A DNA stretch of 64,000 nt from Diadema setosum (taxonomy: Eukaryota; Echinodermata; Echinoidea; Diadematoida; Diadematidae): contig NC_092700.1 in assembly GCF_964275005.1 (NCBI RefSeq), positions 23,607,674 to 23,671,673 of the forward strand. Reading direction: 5' to 3'. The notes below the pieces were generated by a model. The model searched no databases and was not told where the DNA came from. It was given only the letters and a program-made list of their open reading frames with translations. Within the stretch, counting starts at the first letter, position 1; each line of letters starts with the position of its first letter. The translations under genes were made by a program, and so were the position numbers. Shown here in pieces: positions 46,101-56,882 of the stretch.

Positions 46101-47838
46101 CCAATCAGGAGATAGTGGGCTCGAGTCACACTTGAGTATGTCGATGTGTATTTACGTTGATGAAGGAGAATTTGTCAATCAGTTGCAATGAAAATATGAT
46201 TTCTTAAGTCATAGATCCTGACTTCTGCATGGATTATCGTAAAGCTAGAGAAAACTACTCCCATAGATAATATATATCATATATTATCGTGTATCATCTC
46301 TTTTACTAGAAACAAAATACCTCATCGCGTGCCTCTCTTCGTCACACTCCGTGTGGATAGAATATTTCTCTTCTCTTCTTTCCTTAAAAAGACAACAACA
46401 ACTATGAATAAAGATGAGCGAAGGAAATGCAGTTCCAGCGATCGAATGCCTTTTCTTTGCTGATTTTCTATCATATATTACATACATATTTCATTTCATT
46501 TCATTTTATTTTATTTCCACACGGTCACTTGTTTCAGCCACGGGCTGTTCTTCAACAAGTCCGTGCATCAATTTTACTATAATACTATTACATACTATTG
46601 GTTAGTTTCCCCATATCTTTATTTCTAATGAATGAAATGTATCTCTTCATATCTCTGTTGGTAAACATGATAACATTACATAGACGCTTGCATTAAAAGT
46701 TTTCATTCTACCGAAGTGATAACAATAATTATTGTAATTACATATTGTTAAGAACGGTCAGGCTTGTCGGCTCCTCTGATGAGGAAATGCATCCCACAAG
46801 CAAACACATGCAGATAAACATACACATAAACTACCACATGTACAAACGTACATACTAATGCACAATTACACACACGTTATGCCTTAAGAACGTATCAGTC
46901 AACTACGAGGGAAATCGATTGCTCATATTCCGCCAGAATCATGAAGTGGACAAGCCCTAAATCTTCACTCTATACGTTATAATGCTCTATATTTGGCCTA
47001 TATATTTTCAAGGATGTTTTCCTCATTACCGTTTTTCATCGCGTTCATTGTAGGCGAACTGACATAATTCATATACATTCTTATTTCTTCTTCCATTTCA
47101 TTCTTATTCTCCGTTTGTATCTTTTGTGGCAATTAATGTTACAATGAATTTGTTTGTTCGTTGTGATAATGCTATCTCAAAATTTACTTGTTTTAGTTTC
47201 TCGTCATTATTTTTCATTTTATGCGTTTCTTCTTTCGCTTGGAGAGACAGAGTATGAGTCATTAGGATTAACTTCGAACCTCACAGGTAGAGCGGAAAGA
47301 TGCTTCAGGCCAGCCTTTTTCTATTATGTTTCTCTCTTTCCGTCTCACCCCTCTCTATATTTATGTATAATCTCTTCTTCTTTTATATATTTATCCTCTC
47401 TCTCAGTTATCTGGCTTTATTGTTCCAAGGGCAATCTCGTTTAAGAGCTTTCAAATGTGCGTCATAAGCCACCATCTGTTGGAATATTTTTGTTATACTA
47501 AGGAGCTTTCATTTCGGTGAAAGTCAAACTAAACTAAGGTTCATTCAGTCTATTTCAAACATTATTGAACTTTATTTCCCTTTGGAATTTCTTTGGAATT
47601 CCTCTACAGAAAATGCATGTACATTTACCTAACTGGATTAGTGCAGGTAAATATTTGAGCCTGACAATTATGATCAACTTTGAAGTCAAAGTAAGAATTC
47701 AATATCATGATAGAATTGGATTGTTCTTCTCATGTATATAATACATTCATTACCAATTTGATGTACCAATAAAGAAGTAATAAGTGTACTTCGTTCCCTG
47801 AGAAAATCGATGAAAATAACTTACTTCTCTGAAGTCAT
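19069..47838 (-). CDS. Type II transmembrane CUB/LDLa serine protease (complete, 19 coding exons)
   Basis: Coding exons in transcript order: 47838-47825, 45514-45318, 40573-40547, 39300-39256, 38954-38820, 38391-38182, 36544-36425, 29481-29377, 27965-27870, 27220-27113, 26604-26491, 25996-25889, 24733-24527, 23727-23599, 22787-22701, 21692-21527, 20649-20378, 20053-19917, 19230-19069. All junctions have AG acceptors and GT donors, and phases agree throughout, giving 812 residues and a TGA stop at 19071-19069. Order of parts: cytoplasmic tail (1-47), membrane helix (48-70), linker, CUB-like domain (about 96-209), LDLa modules (210-567) with a Thr/Met-rich linker inside, and the protease domain (568-812). 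The protein should sit at the cell surface with the protease outside, like matriptase, enteropeptidase or corin, but with no SEA, SRCR, MAM or frizzled domain. Exon boundaries are inferred from splice motifs and frame only; alternative exons may exist. Confidence 0.85.
20810..20948. mobile_element. Short palindromic MITE in a protease intron
   Basis: CTGGGGGATGTTTCATGAAAC on the left pairs with GATGAAACACCCCCTGA on the right, with GTCGGTG words paired inside. Related decayed sequence occurs near 5928-6010. It is non-coding. Confidence 0.65.
21720..22181. repeat. GGTATT-rich tract with pure hexamer core
   Basis: Diverged GGTATT / TTGGTA words fill about 460 bp; the core at 22111-22180 is almost pure (GGTATT)n. 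It lies in the intron between the last LDLa exon and the first protease exon. Confidence 0.8.
22701..36544 (-). CDS. Protease part: nine LDL-receptor class A modules
   Basis: Nine consecutive exons, each close to one module, lie at 36544-36425, 29481-29377, 27965-27870, 27220-27113, 26604-26491, 25996-25889, 24733-24527, 23727-23599 and 22787-22701. Modules 1, 4, 5, 6 and 8 have six cysteines and the Ca2+-binding acidic cluster (for example [16 protein letters not shown]). Module 2 has six cysteines but a weak cluster ([14 protein letters not shown]). Modules 3, 7 and 9 have four cysteines. The module 7 exon continues into a Thr/Met-rich stretch of about 45 residues that looks like an O-glycosylated hinge. 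Such modules bind ligands or position substrates in membrane proteases. The first intron of this cluster (36424-29482) holds the Ty3/gypsy insertion. Confidence 0.85.
23118..23436. mobile_element. Fold-back element of GGGCTGTATGACTCGTG words, copy 2
   Basis: It has the same word set as 6958-7296: CCACGAGTCATACAGCCCATG in the left arm, and GGGCTGTATGACTGATG and TGTATGACTCGTGA in the right arm, closing with GTGACGTGCACCCC. It is intronic in the protease gene. The copies share the overall plan but differ in the number and order of internal words. Confidence 0.65.
23906..23967. repeat. (CAA)n microsatellite
   Basis: About 20 CAA-type triplets with a few CAG and ATA interruptions, in a protease intron. 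Confidence 0.9.
26061..26100. repeat. (GTTT)n microsatellite
   Basis: Ten GTTT units, intronic in the protease gene. A (CAGA)n run lies nearby at about 26405-26430. Confidence 0.9.
27270..27659. mobile_element. TTAA-flanked palindromic MITE, family copy 2
   Basis: TTAA at 27266-27269 and 27660-27663 flank a 390-bp palindrome. It shares AAGTTTATTTGATGAAAATCGG and TTTGTTCTTGGACATCTCAG style blocks with 8108-8491, and its termini (TGGGATGGTTTAGTTC and GAACTATACCACCCC) are inverted copies. It is intronic. Confidence 0.75.
29697..29772. repeat. (AAT)n/(ATC)n microsatellite at the retroelement insertion site
   Basis: Compound triplet repeat: AAT units, about a dozen ATC units, then AAT/ATG units. 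The Ty3/gypsy element inserted at its right edge, and its target duplication AATGA comes from this tract. Confidence 0.85.
29773..30147 (+). repeat. 5' LTR of the Ty3/gypsy element
   Basis: 375 bp, starting TGTGATAAACTG and ending GGTTATAATA. It contains a TATAAAA box (30022-30028) and an AATAAA signal (30045-30050), the usual LTR promoter and polyadenylation parts. Confidence 0.9.
33549..34260. mobile_element. 712-bp DNA-transposon insert nested in the retroelement
   Basis: The direct repeat CAACAACC (33541-33548 and 34261-34268) flanks the insert exactly, an 8-bp target duplication as made by hAT-type and some other transposases. Both ends fold into hairpins (CAGCCC-A-GTCGC...GCGAC-A-GGGCTG on the left; AGACGCTGT...ACAGCGTCT within TTGGT...ACCAA on the right), and the two ends resemble each other in inverse orientation. 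There is no long open frame. Base composition differs from the surrounding integrase-like sequence. It must be younger than the host element. Confidence 0.75.
35138..35512 (+). repeat. 3' LTR of the Ty3/gypsy element
   Basis: 375 bp. I saw no difference from the 5' LTR in a read-through by eye. It is followed directly by the AATGA duplication. Confidence 0.9.
35535..35785. mobile_element. Short hAT-like non-autonomous element, 5-bp target duplication
   Basis: It starts CAGGGGCGGCGCAG and ends CTGCGCCGGCCCTG, near-perfect 14-bp inverted termini. It is flanked by TTCAT (35530-35534 and 35786-35790). It has repeated GCCCCCACACTTTT words and, on the minus strand, CCACTTCCGGGTTTCAT shared with 4493-4661. 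It lies 22 bp beyond the retroelement's right LTR. Confidence 0.75.
37579..37826. mobile_element. TIR element (250-bp family), copy 2
   Basis: GAAGAGTTTGTTCGCAAAAA on the left and TTTTTGCGAACAAACTCTT on the right. It is collinear with 14164-14410 with only a few base differences over the whole length. It is intronic in the protease gene. Confidence 0.8.
38182..38954 (-). CDS. Protease part: cysteine-free CUB-like domain
   Basis: Two exons (38954-38820 and 38391-38182) encode about 115 residues with the CUB pattern: [13 protein letters not shown] near the start, then [17 protein letters not shown], then [13 protein letters not shown], and a closing FWIQLTPI strand. Typical CUB domains have four cysteines in two bridges; none is visible here. 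Acidic residues in [11 protein letters not shown] match the region that binds Ca2+ in many CUB domains. The intron splitting the domain and both outer introns are phase 1. The identification rests on pattern and position. Confidence 0.7.
39256..47838 (-). CDS. Protease part: start codon, cytoplasmic tail, membrane anchor and linker
   Basis: The ATG at 47838-47836 begins a 14-nt coding exon (MTSE plus two bases) ending at a GTAAGTT donor. It joins in frame to 45514-45318, which encodes a charged tail ([15 protein letters not shown]...) and the helix [20 protein letters not shown]. Two tiny exons follow, 27 nt (40573-40547, AKRAGRSDE) and 45 nt (39300-39256, [15 protein letters not shown]), both phase 1-1. 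They form the linker to the CUB-like domain. The start was chosen because it is the nearest upstream ATG whose donor phase (2) fits the TM exon. Confidence in the first exon is lower than in the rest. Confidence 0.65.
39720..39930 (+). mobile_element. Possible LINE 3' remnant with (GAATT)n tail
   Basis: An AT-rich, untranslatable segment ends with AATAAATGATTTGAATCT and then four GAATT-like units. Short tandem tails of this kind are common at 3' ends of CR1/L2-like LINEs. No reverse transcriptase reading is present, so this is weak. Confidence 0.3.
40703..40876. repeat. (GATA)n microsatellite
   Basis: About 43 GATA-type tetramers with GACA and AATA variants, intronic in the protease gene. 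The Leu-Ser-Ile-Tyr frames across it are artefacts. Confidence 0.95.
43114..43146. repeat. (GAT)n microsatellite
   Basis: Eleven near-perfect ATG/GAT triplets in the second protease intron. Confidence 0.9.
43377..43461. mobile_element. 85-bp TTAA-flanked mini-MITE
   Basis: TTAA at 43373-43376 and 43462-43465 flank CCCGTTGAGGACG ... TCCTCAACGGG inverted termini. It holds a perfect palindrome CCGAGTATACTCGG. The lone CAACGGGTTAA at 11342-11352 matches one terminus. Confidence 0.65.
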
Positions 47839-48595
47839 ATCTGTTGTCTCAGGGGGATGAAAATGAAGACTTTCTCTTGGTAGTCAGAGCAGTGAGTGTC
47901 CTGGCCTTCTTGTGTGGTTCCACTGGACGACAAAATGTTGCTTCTCCGAAACACGAAAAGAGATTTTTTTTTTTTTTTCTCCTGGGCACACTCAAATCGA
48001 TTACTGTCGGTGATACTCTAATAACCTTGACCTGTACTGTTTGGAAGGACACGAGGTACTTAATGTGTTGTATACCCACTTTATCGCTTATAAAGTGGCA
48101 AAGCAGTGGGTTCCGCGTATGTAGATGCCTTCTTGTGAATGAAACTGTCAAACGTCATCCACAGAAATAATGGGTGATCACAAGGAGCTTGCGACGGTAA
48201 ACAAAAAAAAAATTGGGGTTGTTCTGTAAGACTTATGTTGAAAAATTCGCCGGCGAATCCAGGATCGGAGTAGCCTACATTTCGACTAGAGACAAAGAGT
48301 TATATGACATAGAAATAAGTGTATGTCTATACAGTGGACACACACTCACTTACGCACACAAGGCAAGGATGGATGCAGACAGATACCAGTCACCGCACGA
48401 GACTGCTTGACTATCTTCTTCATAGGAGTTAACAGTATTATGTGGTATACAAAATAGCGAATTCCGCATGCCATTGGCGGAACAGATGATCTCTTTTCGC
48501 TCCACTGGTGGCGCCCCTGGATGCTACAGCAGCTGTCGTGTGACTGAACATGCATGGACGAAACAAGGAGAAAGAAATAAAGATAGATAGATGAG

Positions 48596-48629
<34 letters not shown>

Positions 48630-48674
48630 CCATAGAAAATAGATCAATAGTTAGATAGAAAGACAGAAAGGTAC

Positions 48675-48709
<35 letters not shown>

Positions 48710-48870
48710 CATATAGATAGATATATAGATAGATGAATCAATGAATAGATATAAAGATAGGCAGATAGATAGAAAGATAGGTAGAAACATAGACAGATAG
48801 ATAAATAGGTAGATAGATACATAAAAGGGTAGATATTAGAGTAGCTATAGATTGATATCTTGATAGATAT

Positions 48871-48948
<78 letters not shown>

Positions 48949-50053
48949 CATAGATAGATAGAGTGGGTGAGAGAATTGGCAACGAGAGGGAGGTAGAGAG
49001 AGAGGCGCGGGGGCAAAATGGGGATTTGGAGACAGTCAGATATTCCATGACGTATAAGGAGAAAACGGAGGCAGATATGTAGGGATTCTAATGAAGAAGG
49101 TTTTCATGTATAAACAACTTAGAATTTTTCTAATGAGTGTCTGACGTCATCATGTGATGCCTCGAAATATTCGCCCACAGCCGTCAAATAGTGAGGTGAG
49201 TTTATTTCACTTGTTTTTTGATGATAATGAAATATTCTTGCAGGTGAGTAGAGTCGCGACTACAATTAAAGGCCTATAGGAAGTATATGGTGGGCGCAGT
49301 GAAAATTGGGTTTAAAGGAACAAAACAGGAACTCGTTTTTAGGGAAAAATCTGACTTCCCCAACGCCCAATCCAGTATTGCTCAGCTTGTCTTCCCTGCT
49401 TCGATCTCTGAAACATGATTTTTGCTAGTTTACCTTTGTTGCATGAGATGTCCGATGAATTTTCATCATCGCAGTTCTGAGAGAGTTTATCATTTTTCTC
49501 TTTTATCTTTCCTAACTCGAGTGTCAAACTTATGTCACCGCACAGGACCATGTGACCGTCTGTAACAATCAGGTGACCCATTTTCGCTCGGAACGAATTA
49601 GCCAATGATGTGTGACGTTGGATGTGCCCACAGCGAAAAATGAACAGAACGCGCCAGCGCGAACGTGCTAGCGCCTGCCGTGTACATGGTGTAAGCGCAG
49701 CTGCCAGGACCTCGATACGAAGAGAGCTGAGATGTGAGCATGCATGTTTACGTTACGCTCGCGCTCATGATCCGTTCGGACAGGTCCTTCCTTCACTGCA
49801 GAGCACAGTACATTGTACCCGCTGCCAACATCGACATTCTTTCACTATCACCATAACTTTTTTTTTCGACGAATTGTCCATTTAAAGTGTTAGGACAGAA
49901 AGTCAGTAAACAAGGTTACAACTGCGCTGTGTTTCACAACTAATTACTCGACAGTGACAAGATCAGGTCCATCTGTGTTTGCTTCTGAAAGATGCTTTTC
50001 TCGTGAAGACTGAAGGTTCCATCTCGATCGAAGTGAAAAACGCGGACGAGTCG
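47839..50053. other. Divergent intergenic region between the protease and RFC1
   Basis: It should contain both promoters and 5' untranslated sequence. It holds a long GATA tract and, at about 49620-49780, a block relatively rich in G+C and CpG (AACGCGCCAGCGCGAACG), a reasonable candidate for the RFC1 promoter. No TATA box was placed with confidence. Confidence 0.45.
48581..48961. repeat. Long (GATA)n tract with variants
   Basis: About 380 bp of GATA tetramers in pure blocks separated by GAAA, GACA and AATA variants. It lies in the shared upstream region of the divergent genes. The long Tyr-Leu-Ser-Ile frames on the minus strand are translations of the repeat. Confidence 0.95.
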
Positions 50054-53000
50054 ATGGTAATGTCAACAAGCTTAATTTGTCTAATCTACCCAGTACCCTG
50101 TCTTGTTCCCCTTGACCTTGTCATGTAGCTTTTGGACAAGTACATTGTACTAATACTAGAAGTTCTACTATTATTGATTTCGTAGACTTTAATGAATAAT
50201 ACTTATTTAGAATTCTATGTCGATGTAGGGCAATTTGTCAATCAGTTGCATTGAATAACGTTAGCATAAAATATTGTCTATGCTTTTTGTCTATTTAGTA
50301 TTTTAGCAGTGTTTAGCTAGAGGAGTAACACTACAGTTAGGTACCTAATACTTGGGTTCTAATTTGATTTTCAAAAACAAAGAATTAAAGTTTCATAGAG
50401 TCCATTTATGGCCAAGACCGTATCAGGTGTAAAAATGCATGCCTTGTTTGGTTGTGGTTCTGCAATTTTGGCAAGGCAAATGCTTCAATTCAAAGTTGTA
50501 ATTTGTGTTGTTGATGAAGTAGTCTACAAACAAGCTAACGTTACACTATACAGCTACATAGCGAAGTAGAGGTCTATACATCATTAACTATACACAGGCT
50601 GTTGCTGTACACAAGTGTCTGGTCAGGCTGACATATCACATGAATGTATTACGGTGAAGACCACTTGCACAGGCACAGCACAGACAACTCTGTGCCACTG
50701 TGGAATGATGAATGATGATGAGGTGAGATGAATAGTCGGTGTATCTATCTATCTGACAGTCGGAGGGTGCATCAAGAGACATGGTCTAACTCTAATTGTG
50801 ACAGTTGACCGTACATGCAGATACCGTAAGTTAGTAGTTAAGCTGGTTGACTTTTGAGTGATGACAACTGCACATCATTTAAGTACCGGTATTCTGTAGA
50901 GCAGTCACAATTTCAAAGTTCAGGCTAAATGAATGTCCAAATTCTGAAATTTGCTTCATGGGATGAGGTTGAGCAACAAATGTGATCGATAACAGAGAGA
51001 GATGAGAGAGGGGCAATTGATATTCCCCCCAAGCAGATTGATGTTTGCTTTCTGAAAGTTTTGAGTGCAAAGTTTGTACAGCATTCGTGACAGATTTTCA
51101 CCAGATCTGTGTCAATCATAGCAGTGCTGACTGACTTTGCCTGATTTATATTGTGAGTAGTGATGACCTCCCTTTGCCACTCTCTCTCTCTCTCTCTCTT
51201 TCCATTTTGTGCAGGATATCCGCACTTTCTTCAGCCCTAAGGGTAAATCAAAGCCAGGGGCAGGGTCAGGGTCGGCCAAGCACAATGGCCATGGCAAACG
51301 GAAGCACAGTAGCGACGACGGGGATGACTTCGTTTCGGAGAAGAAGCGCCAAGCCACAAAGATGAAGAAGTCAAACATCATCTACGACTCTGGTATGGCT
51401 TCATCACGGTTCTCACTGCTGATAAACCAACAAACAGCCTCAGCTGATTAACTCCTGAGTCTAACTCACTTTAATTTTGCAATCGATGAGCAGAACAGAA
51501 TAATGAGAGAAATACCATTGAAAAGTTTGTTATTCTTTTTTTTCTTTGGGTATCCATTTGTTTTTCCTTTCACACATAAGCATCCAGAATCGAGTGCTCT
51601 CCATTAAAACCATTCCCCTGATAAAAACATTTTTATTTTTATGAGACTAACAATTTCTCTCACATTTTATTTTAAATGCTCATTCACACATTTTTATAAT
51701 TCATTGTTACCAACAACAGCCAATGGCTATATTTCAGATAGTGTGTGTGTGTAATCAGTGTGAAGGACCAGGCAAAAAAGCAGGTGCATCATGTATCAGG
51801 CAATTGCTGTGTATATCAATCAAGATATTTGTAACAGATCATTTCTATTTTGACTGTGGTGTAGGGTTTTCGTTGCAAATGCACATTGCATATTTGTGTG
51901 GTTGATTTTTCCATTTATATCCAAAAGGTGTTGGAGTTGTGGGGATTTTTCGATCAGAAGAGTTTGTGTTATGAAATTGGTGTAAGAATCAAATTATTTT
52001 GAGGTGACTCAAACATGTCAGACCGTACACATTCAGGACTTAGTGTATGGCAACATCTACTTACAAGACAACATTGAATCTAAGAGGATCTGTTGTGGGC
52101 ATACTGTATACAGCATATTTTGTATGTTTTTTTTTAAGTAAATAAAGCTATAATTACTGTCTTTGGAGTTGGGCTATTGTTGTCTTTGCTAATCAAAAGT
52201 TGCTTAAAGACTCACTTCTCAAATCCATCGCTACACGACCGGCTGACGTTGACCATCATTTTTAACCACTTGTGAGTGTTTCACAAGTCCGAATCCAAGA
52301 AATGATGGCATTATATGATATAATGTGTTGTGACATAATTACATCATGTTCAAATGGTTCTATTTGTCTCAATCAACAACATACATTCCAGATTCCGATG
52401 AGGATGTCAAACCCAGCAAACCCAAAAGCTCTGCCAGTACTACCAAGTCCTCCAAGGGCAAGTCCAAGCTGCCGACTCCGTCACCCACCAAGACCAAGCC
52501 CATCACTCTTGAAGCTTTCTTCGGCACATCTCCTGTCCAGAGGTCTACCAAGAAGACGGCCCAGCCAAAATCGAAAGAGGTACTACAGTTCCTGGAGCTC
52601 TGAGGCATTGGATTAACTTAGTTTACATGATGACCAGAAATGTATCAATCATTCTTTTTTTCCCAGAGTTTTGCTTTGGTTTTTTTTTTTTCATGCATGA
52701 GGAGGCCACTTGAAAGAGAATGTATGAAATATTGAATAAAATATTTATAAGGGTCAAGATGAAGTTTTCAAAGGATGCTGCCAATTCTGTCATAGTAAGA
52801 GGAATGATTTGAGGTCATGGCTTGACCTGGCTCTAACTCTGTACATAGTTGTAAGTTTTCAGAGCCATTGATTCATTCACCTTCATTTATAAGACAGTTT
52901 GTTAGAGCTGTTAGGCAGAAACACATAGCCAAATATACATTTCAAATTTTCCTTGTTTAGTTCAACTTGTCAATTAGTGTATACCATGGCCTCAAAGTTT

Positions 53001-55297
53001 TGCACATGAATGTGATACAATGAGGTGAATTTCAAATAAAGAGTAGTCTGACAAATGTCTGTTTCTTTTGGGCACACAGTCTTCGGACATCAACAGCAAC
53101 GCCAAGAGACCTCGTCTCGACTTGGAACAGCATGAGGATGACGACTTTGAGAAAACCCTGAAGATGCTTGATAATGAGAGCGCGCCGTCCAGGCAGTCGA
53201 AACCTGGTATGTTTACTTTAGCATCCTTGTTCACACTCACATTTTCTGATGGTAAAATGTCAGTTCGTAACAAGATGCAGGGAATGTAAGTCTTGCAGAG
53301 TGGTCACGATCGTTTTATAATCGTGAAAGGATCACCTGCTATGACCAAGTCAGTTAATTTCATTTGTACTTATGTTGGCACTGCATTGAAAATGCTGTTC
53401 TCTACTTTCCTGTTGATATTCAATAGTGATTGGAGAAATTTATCACTCATTTGTTTTTATATATTACATTTTAATCTGATATTTATTGTTGTCTTGTGCA
53501 GTTCTCAAAATATTCTCTACTTTTTATGTGATAAGCCATGTAGATAATCATAATAATATCATATCAGAAACTGTTTATCTACTATGAGAAAAATATGCGT
53601 CTCTACTTGCTACAAATGAGAAAGAATTTAAGTTCTGTAATTGATTAATCCCATTGGCATGCAGTTGTCATTGTCTGGGAATGTATGCCAGATTTAAGAC
53701 TATCACAATGGATTTGCTTATTAAAAATTTTGTGGGTAATATGAATTGCACTGTAAATGGAAAAAAAAAAAATGGATGAGAAAGTGTCATTATGATCACA
53801 AGAACAAAACTAACAAAAATAAGACAGTGAGCAGGAAATGCCATGGCACATCATGCTATGTGATATTTCATGATAGTCTATTTCCTTAGCTTAGCTTTCT
53901 ACTTCAAGCATGGTCTCCTTGTCTGTCACATTGTATCCTGCTAATATCGTCAGTATCAGAGTCAGCAGTGAATCACAAGATGCAAGGTGGCCTATGACAC
54001 ACAAATATATTCCCCCTACCTCAGTTCTTGTGTGTGAGATGTGTGAGATCATAGTAAAATCATTCATGCTTACATTGTATGTCCATTTCCTACACTTGGC
54101 CAACGTCCACTCACTGCAGCAGCCAGCAAGGGAGGTGGCGGCCTGGCCAGTAAGCTGGCAGCCAAGGCCAGGGCTGAGAAGACCAGGGTCCCGGAGACCC
54201 CCGAGAGAGGCCCTCCCAAGGAGAAGAAGAGGCAGGCAGAACCAGCAGCGGTTGGAGATACACCTTCAGGAGATAGACAGCTGAGCAAGGTGGGTCTTTA
54301 TTTATTTATTGTTTTTTTTTTCTGAGGCATTTTGTCATGTTTATAAATCCAAGTGCATGAGAATAACAGTGTAGTTTGTGTGCAAGTCTCCATTTTTTAC
54401 CTCTGCCAAGGGAGGATCATCGGCGTTGGTTTGCCTGTTTGCAAAATGACTTGAAAAGTTGTAAACAGATTTGAATGAAACTTGCATGAAAAGGTGATCA
54501 TGACACAAGGAACAGGATTAAAATGGACACATAAATAAGTTATGAATTGTGATATTTAGAGAGTAAGACAAATTAGCAACTCCGTGTGATGAAGCTTTTG
54601 TGTTTGCTTTTTTTGTTGCTTTGTACACAGAATTTCCTACATAAAGATTTACACGCATTCATCTTTCTGCACATCCCTTTATAGACATGTACATACATAT
54701 ATTCGTAGTATTAATCAGTGCCATCACTCTTTGAGGAAGAGCATTGCAGAATATCATGTTTTCCAATTTCGTTCGAAACGGCTTCCTAAGTACTTTTTTT
54801 GTCAGTTTATGTATGCCCAATATGCAAACATGAGAATAGAACATCACTCAGGAAGAGCTGTTAAGGTTTCATAATAAAGATGACTCTGATGACAGTAGAT
54901 ATTATCATTCTCATTGTCATCATTGTCACCATTATCTCCACCACCGTAATGATTATCTTCCATTGTCATTATCATGATCCAGGTCAATGGAAATGAGCGA
55001 AAAGCCAAAGCAAGCCCAGCCAAGAGGGAATCATCCAGATCTACACCCACTAAATCCTCAAGTAGTAAGATCGAGACCTCGAGGACACCAAGCAAATCAC
55101 GCCAAGAATCCAAAACCCCACCACTGAGGGAGAAGAAGGAGATTGTGTCCCCACCCAAACAGAAGGCGGAGAAGGCGACGCCCACGGCAAAGAGCTCAGC
55201 CAGTGGAGATGGCGAGAAGAAGAAGGGGAACCCGGGTTACAGAAGCTACCTCACCCGAGAAGGGCCGAGGTCTCTAGGAGCCAGAGATGAGCCACAG
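50054..55297 (+). CDS. RFC1: RFC1 part: start codon, PCNA-binding motif and basic N-terminal region
   Basis: Exon 1 supplies only the ATG, directly followed by a GTAATG donor. Exon 2 opens with DIRTFFSPKGKSK, so the protein begins MDIRTFF, equivalent to human MDIRKFF. Exons 2-3 join as IIYDS-D-SDED, matching the human IIYDSDSESEE region. Exons 4-6 encode Lys/Ser/Pro-rich, acidic-patch sequence (EDDDFEKTLKMLDNE resembles human EEFARTLAMLDEE), ending GYRSYLTREGPRSLGA, close to human AYRSYLNREGPKALGS. These stretches are probably disordered and act in DNA and PCNA contact. Confidence 0.9.
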
Positions 55298-56656
55298 GTA
55301 CAAACAATATGCAGAGTTAGTCAACTTTTTGCCAACTTTGCCATGCCAGCTTTACAAATTTCTTGCCAGCAAATGGTCACATTTTCAGCAAGTCTTCGAT
55401 GCTTGTTCCCCCAGAACACATTCTTTTTTTTTTTCCACCTTTTTTGTGCACAATGTGCTGATGAAAGATTTTATTCAGTCTTAACATTCACAAAATTCCT
55501 CTTAATTAAAAATGCAAGACACACACTGCTGCAGTGATATGCACTTGTTGCCATGGTAACTAGTTCTAAAGAAGTCATCCAAGTTTAAAGCAATACCTAT
55601 GCATGTTATGTTAACTCATGGGTTTTATCTGATTGGCAGGTTGAGTGTGCTCTGACCATTGTATAATCCAGACACAAGAAATTGTTTGAGTGGCTCACTC
55701 TGCTTTATGATATGTTGTAGTGACAGGAGAATCGTTTCAAAGTTGTGAGATTGGAGTATAGAAAGAGACTTTTATATCTTACTCCTCCAGGGTGAGGAAG
55801 GATGTTTGGAGGGGCTAACCTTCGTCATCACCGGTGTCCTGGAATACTTTGATAAGGACGAGGTCAAAGCCTTCGTGGAGAAGTATGGAGGGCGTGTCAC
55901 GGGCAGTGTCAGCAAGAAGACGACTCATCTTGTTGTCGGGCGTGACCCGGGTGAGGCTAAGGTTGCTAAGGTGAGATTGTTGTTCCATGCATTTTCTAAC
56001 TTAATCTTTTATACCATCTAGTGTGCAAGTATAATATTTGTCTTAAATTGTGCAAGCTCTGTTTACACTCTTGTGAAGATCATCAGTTACTTTTGATTTA
56101 ATAGGTGCCTTTTCAGCTTCATTGAATTATCAGTGTGGTATAAGAACAGGATACAGTTTTCTTATAACAAGAGAATTTGTGTGCTTAGAAGTGGATGTCA
56201 AGACGGATTTAGATAAATGGGACCAGTTATTGATGAAATTATGAGCAAGGTCTCGTCTTACATATTCATGTGCCCCTTTTTACCTTTGTCCCTTTCTTCT
56301 TGGGCGCACCACTATCTTTGGGATTTGCAATCTATATTTAGTAATCCTTTCTACTATTATTACACATCTATTAGTAGTAATAATAACAATAATAATGACA
56401 AATGATAATAATGATGGTAATGATAATACATTTATGTAGTGCATTTTCCATGAACGCACATGTTCAAAATGCTTTCCCGTTGAATTACTAACATTTAATG
56501 AAACAAGTGAATTTTTAGATGTTTTTTTTTTGAAGATGGCGAGAGATGTTTGTAGTAGCATTTATGCTACTATACCACAACTATTACCACAACTTTGACT
56601 ACTACAACATACCTCTACTACTACTAGTACTGTTACTACTGCTACTACTACTACTA

Positions 56657-56711
<55 letters not shown>

Positions 56712-56723
56712 CACTACTACATG

Positions 56724-56756
<33 letters not shown>

Positions 56757-56827
56757 CACTAGTACTACTACTACTACTACCACTAGTAGTACTACCACTA
56801 CTACTACTACTGCCACTACTAAAACTG

Positions 56828-56882
<55 letters not shown>

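Noticed and set aside
47844-48170. Frames of 100-108 codons on both strands upstream of the protease start
   Set aside because: No domain and no conserved splice context; probably chance frames in untranslated or promoter sequence.
48346-48951. 201-codon minus-strand Leu-Ser-Ile-Tyr frame
   Set aside because: Translation of the long GATA tract; codon pattern is purely repetitive.
49622-49885. 87-codon Arg/Ala-rich frame
   Set aside because: Best explained by CpG-rich promoter sequence of RFC1; no family resemblance.
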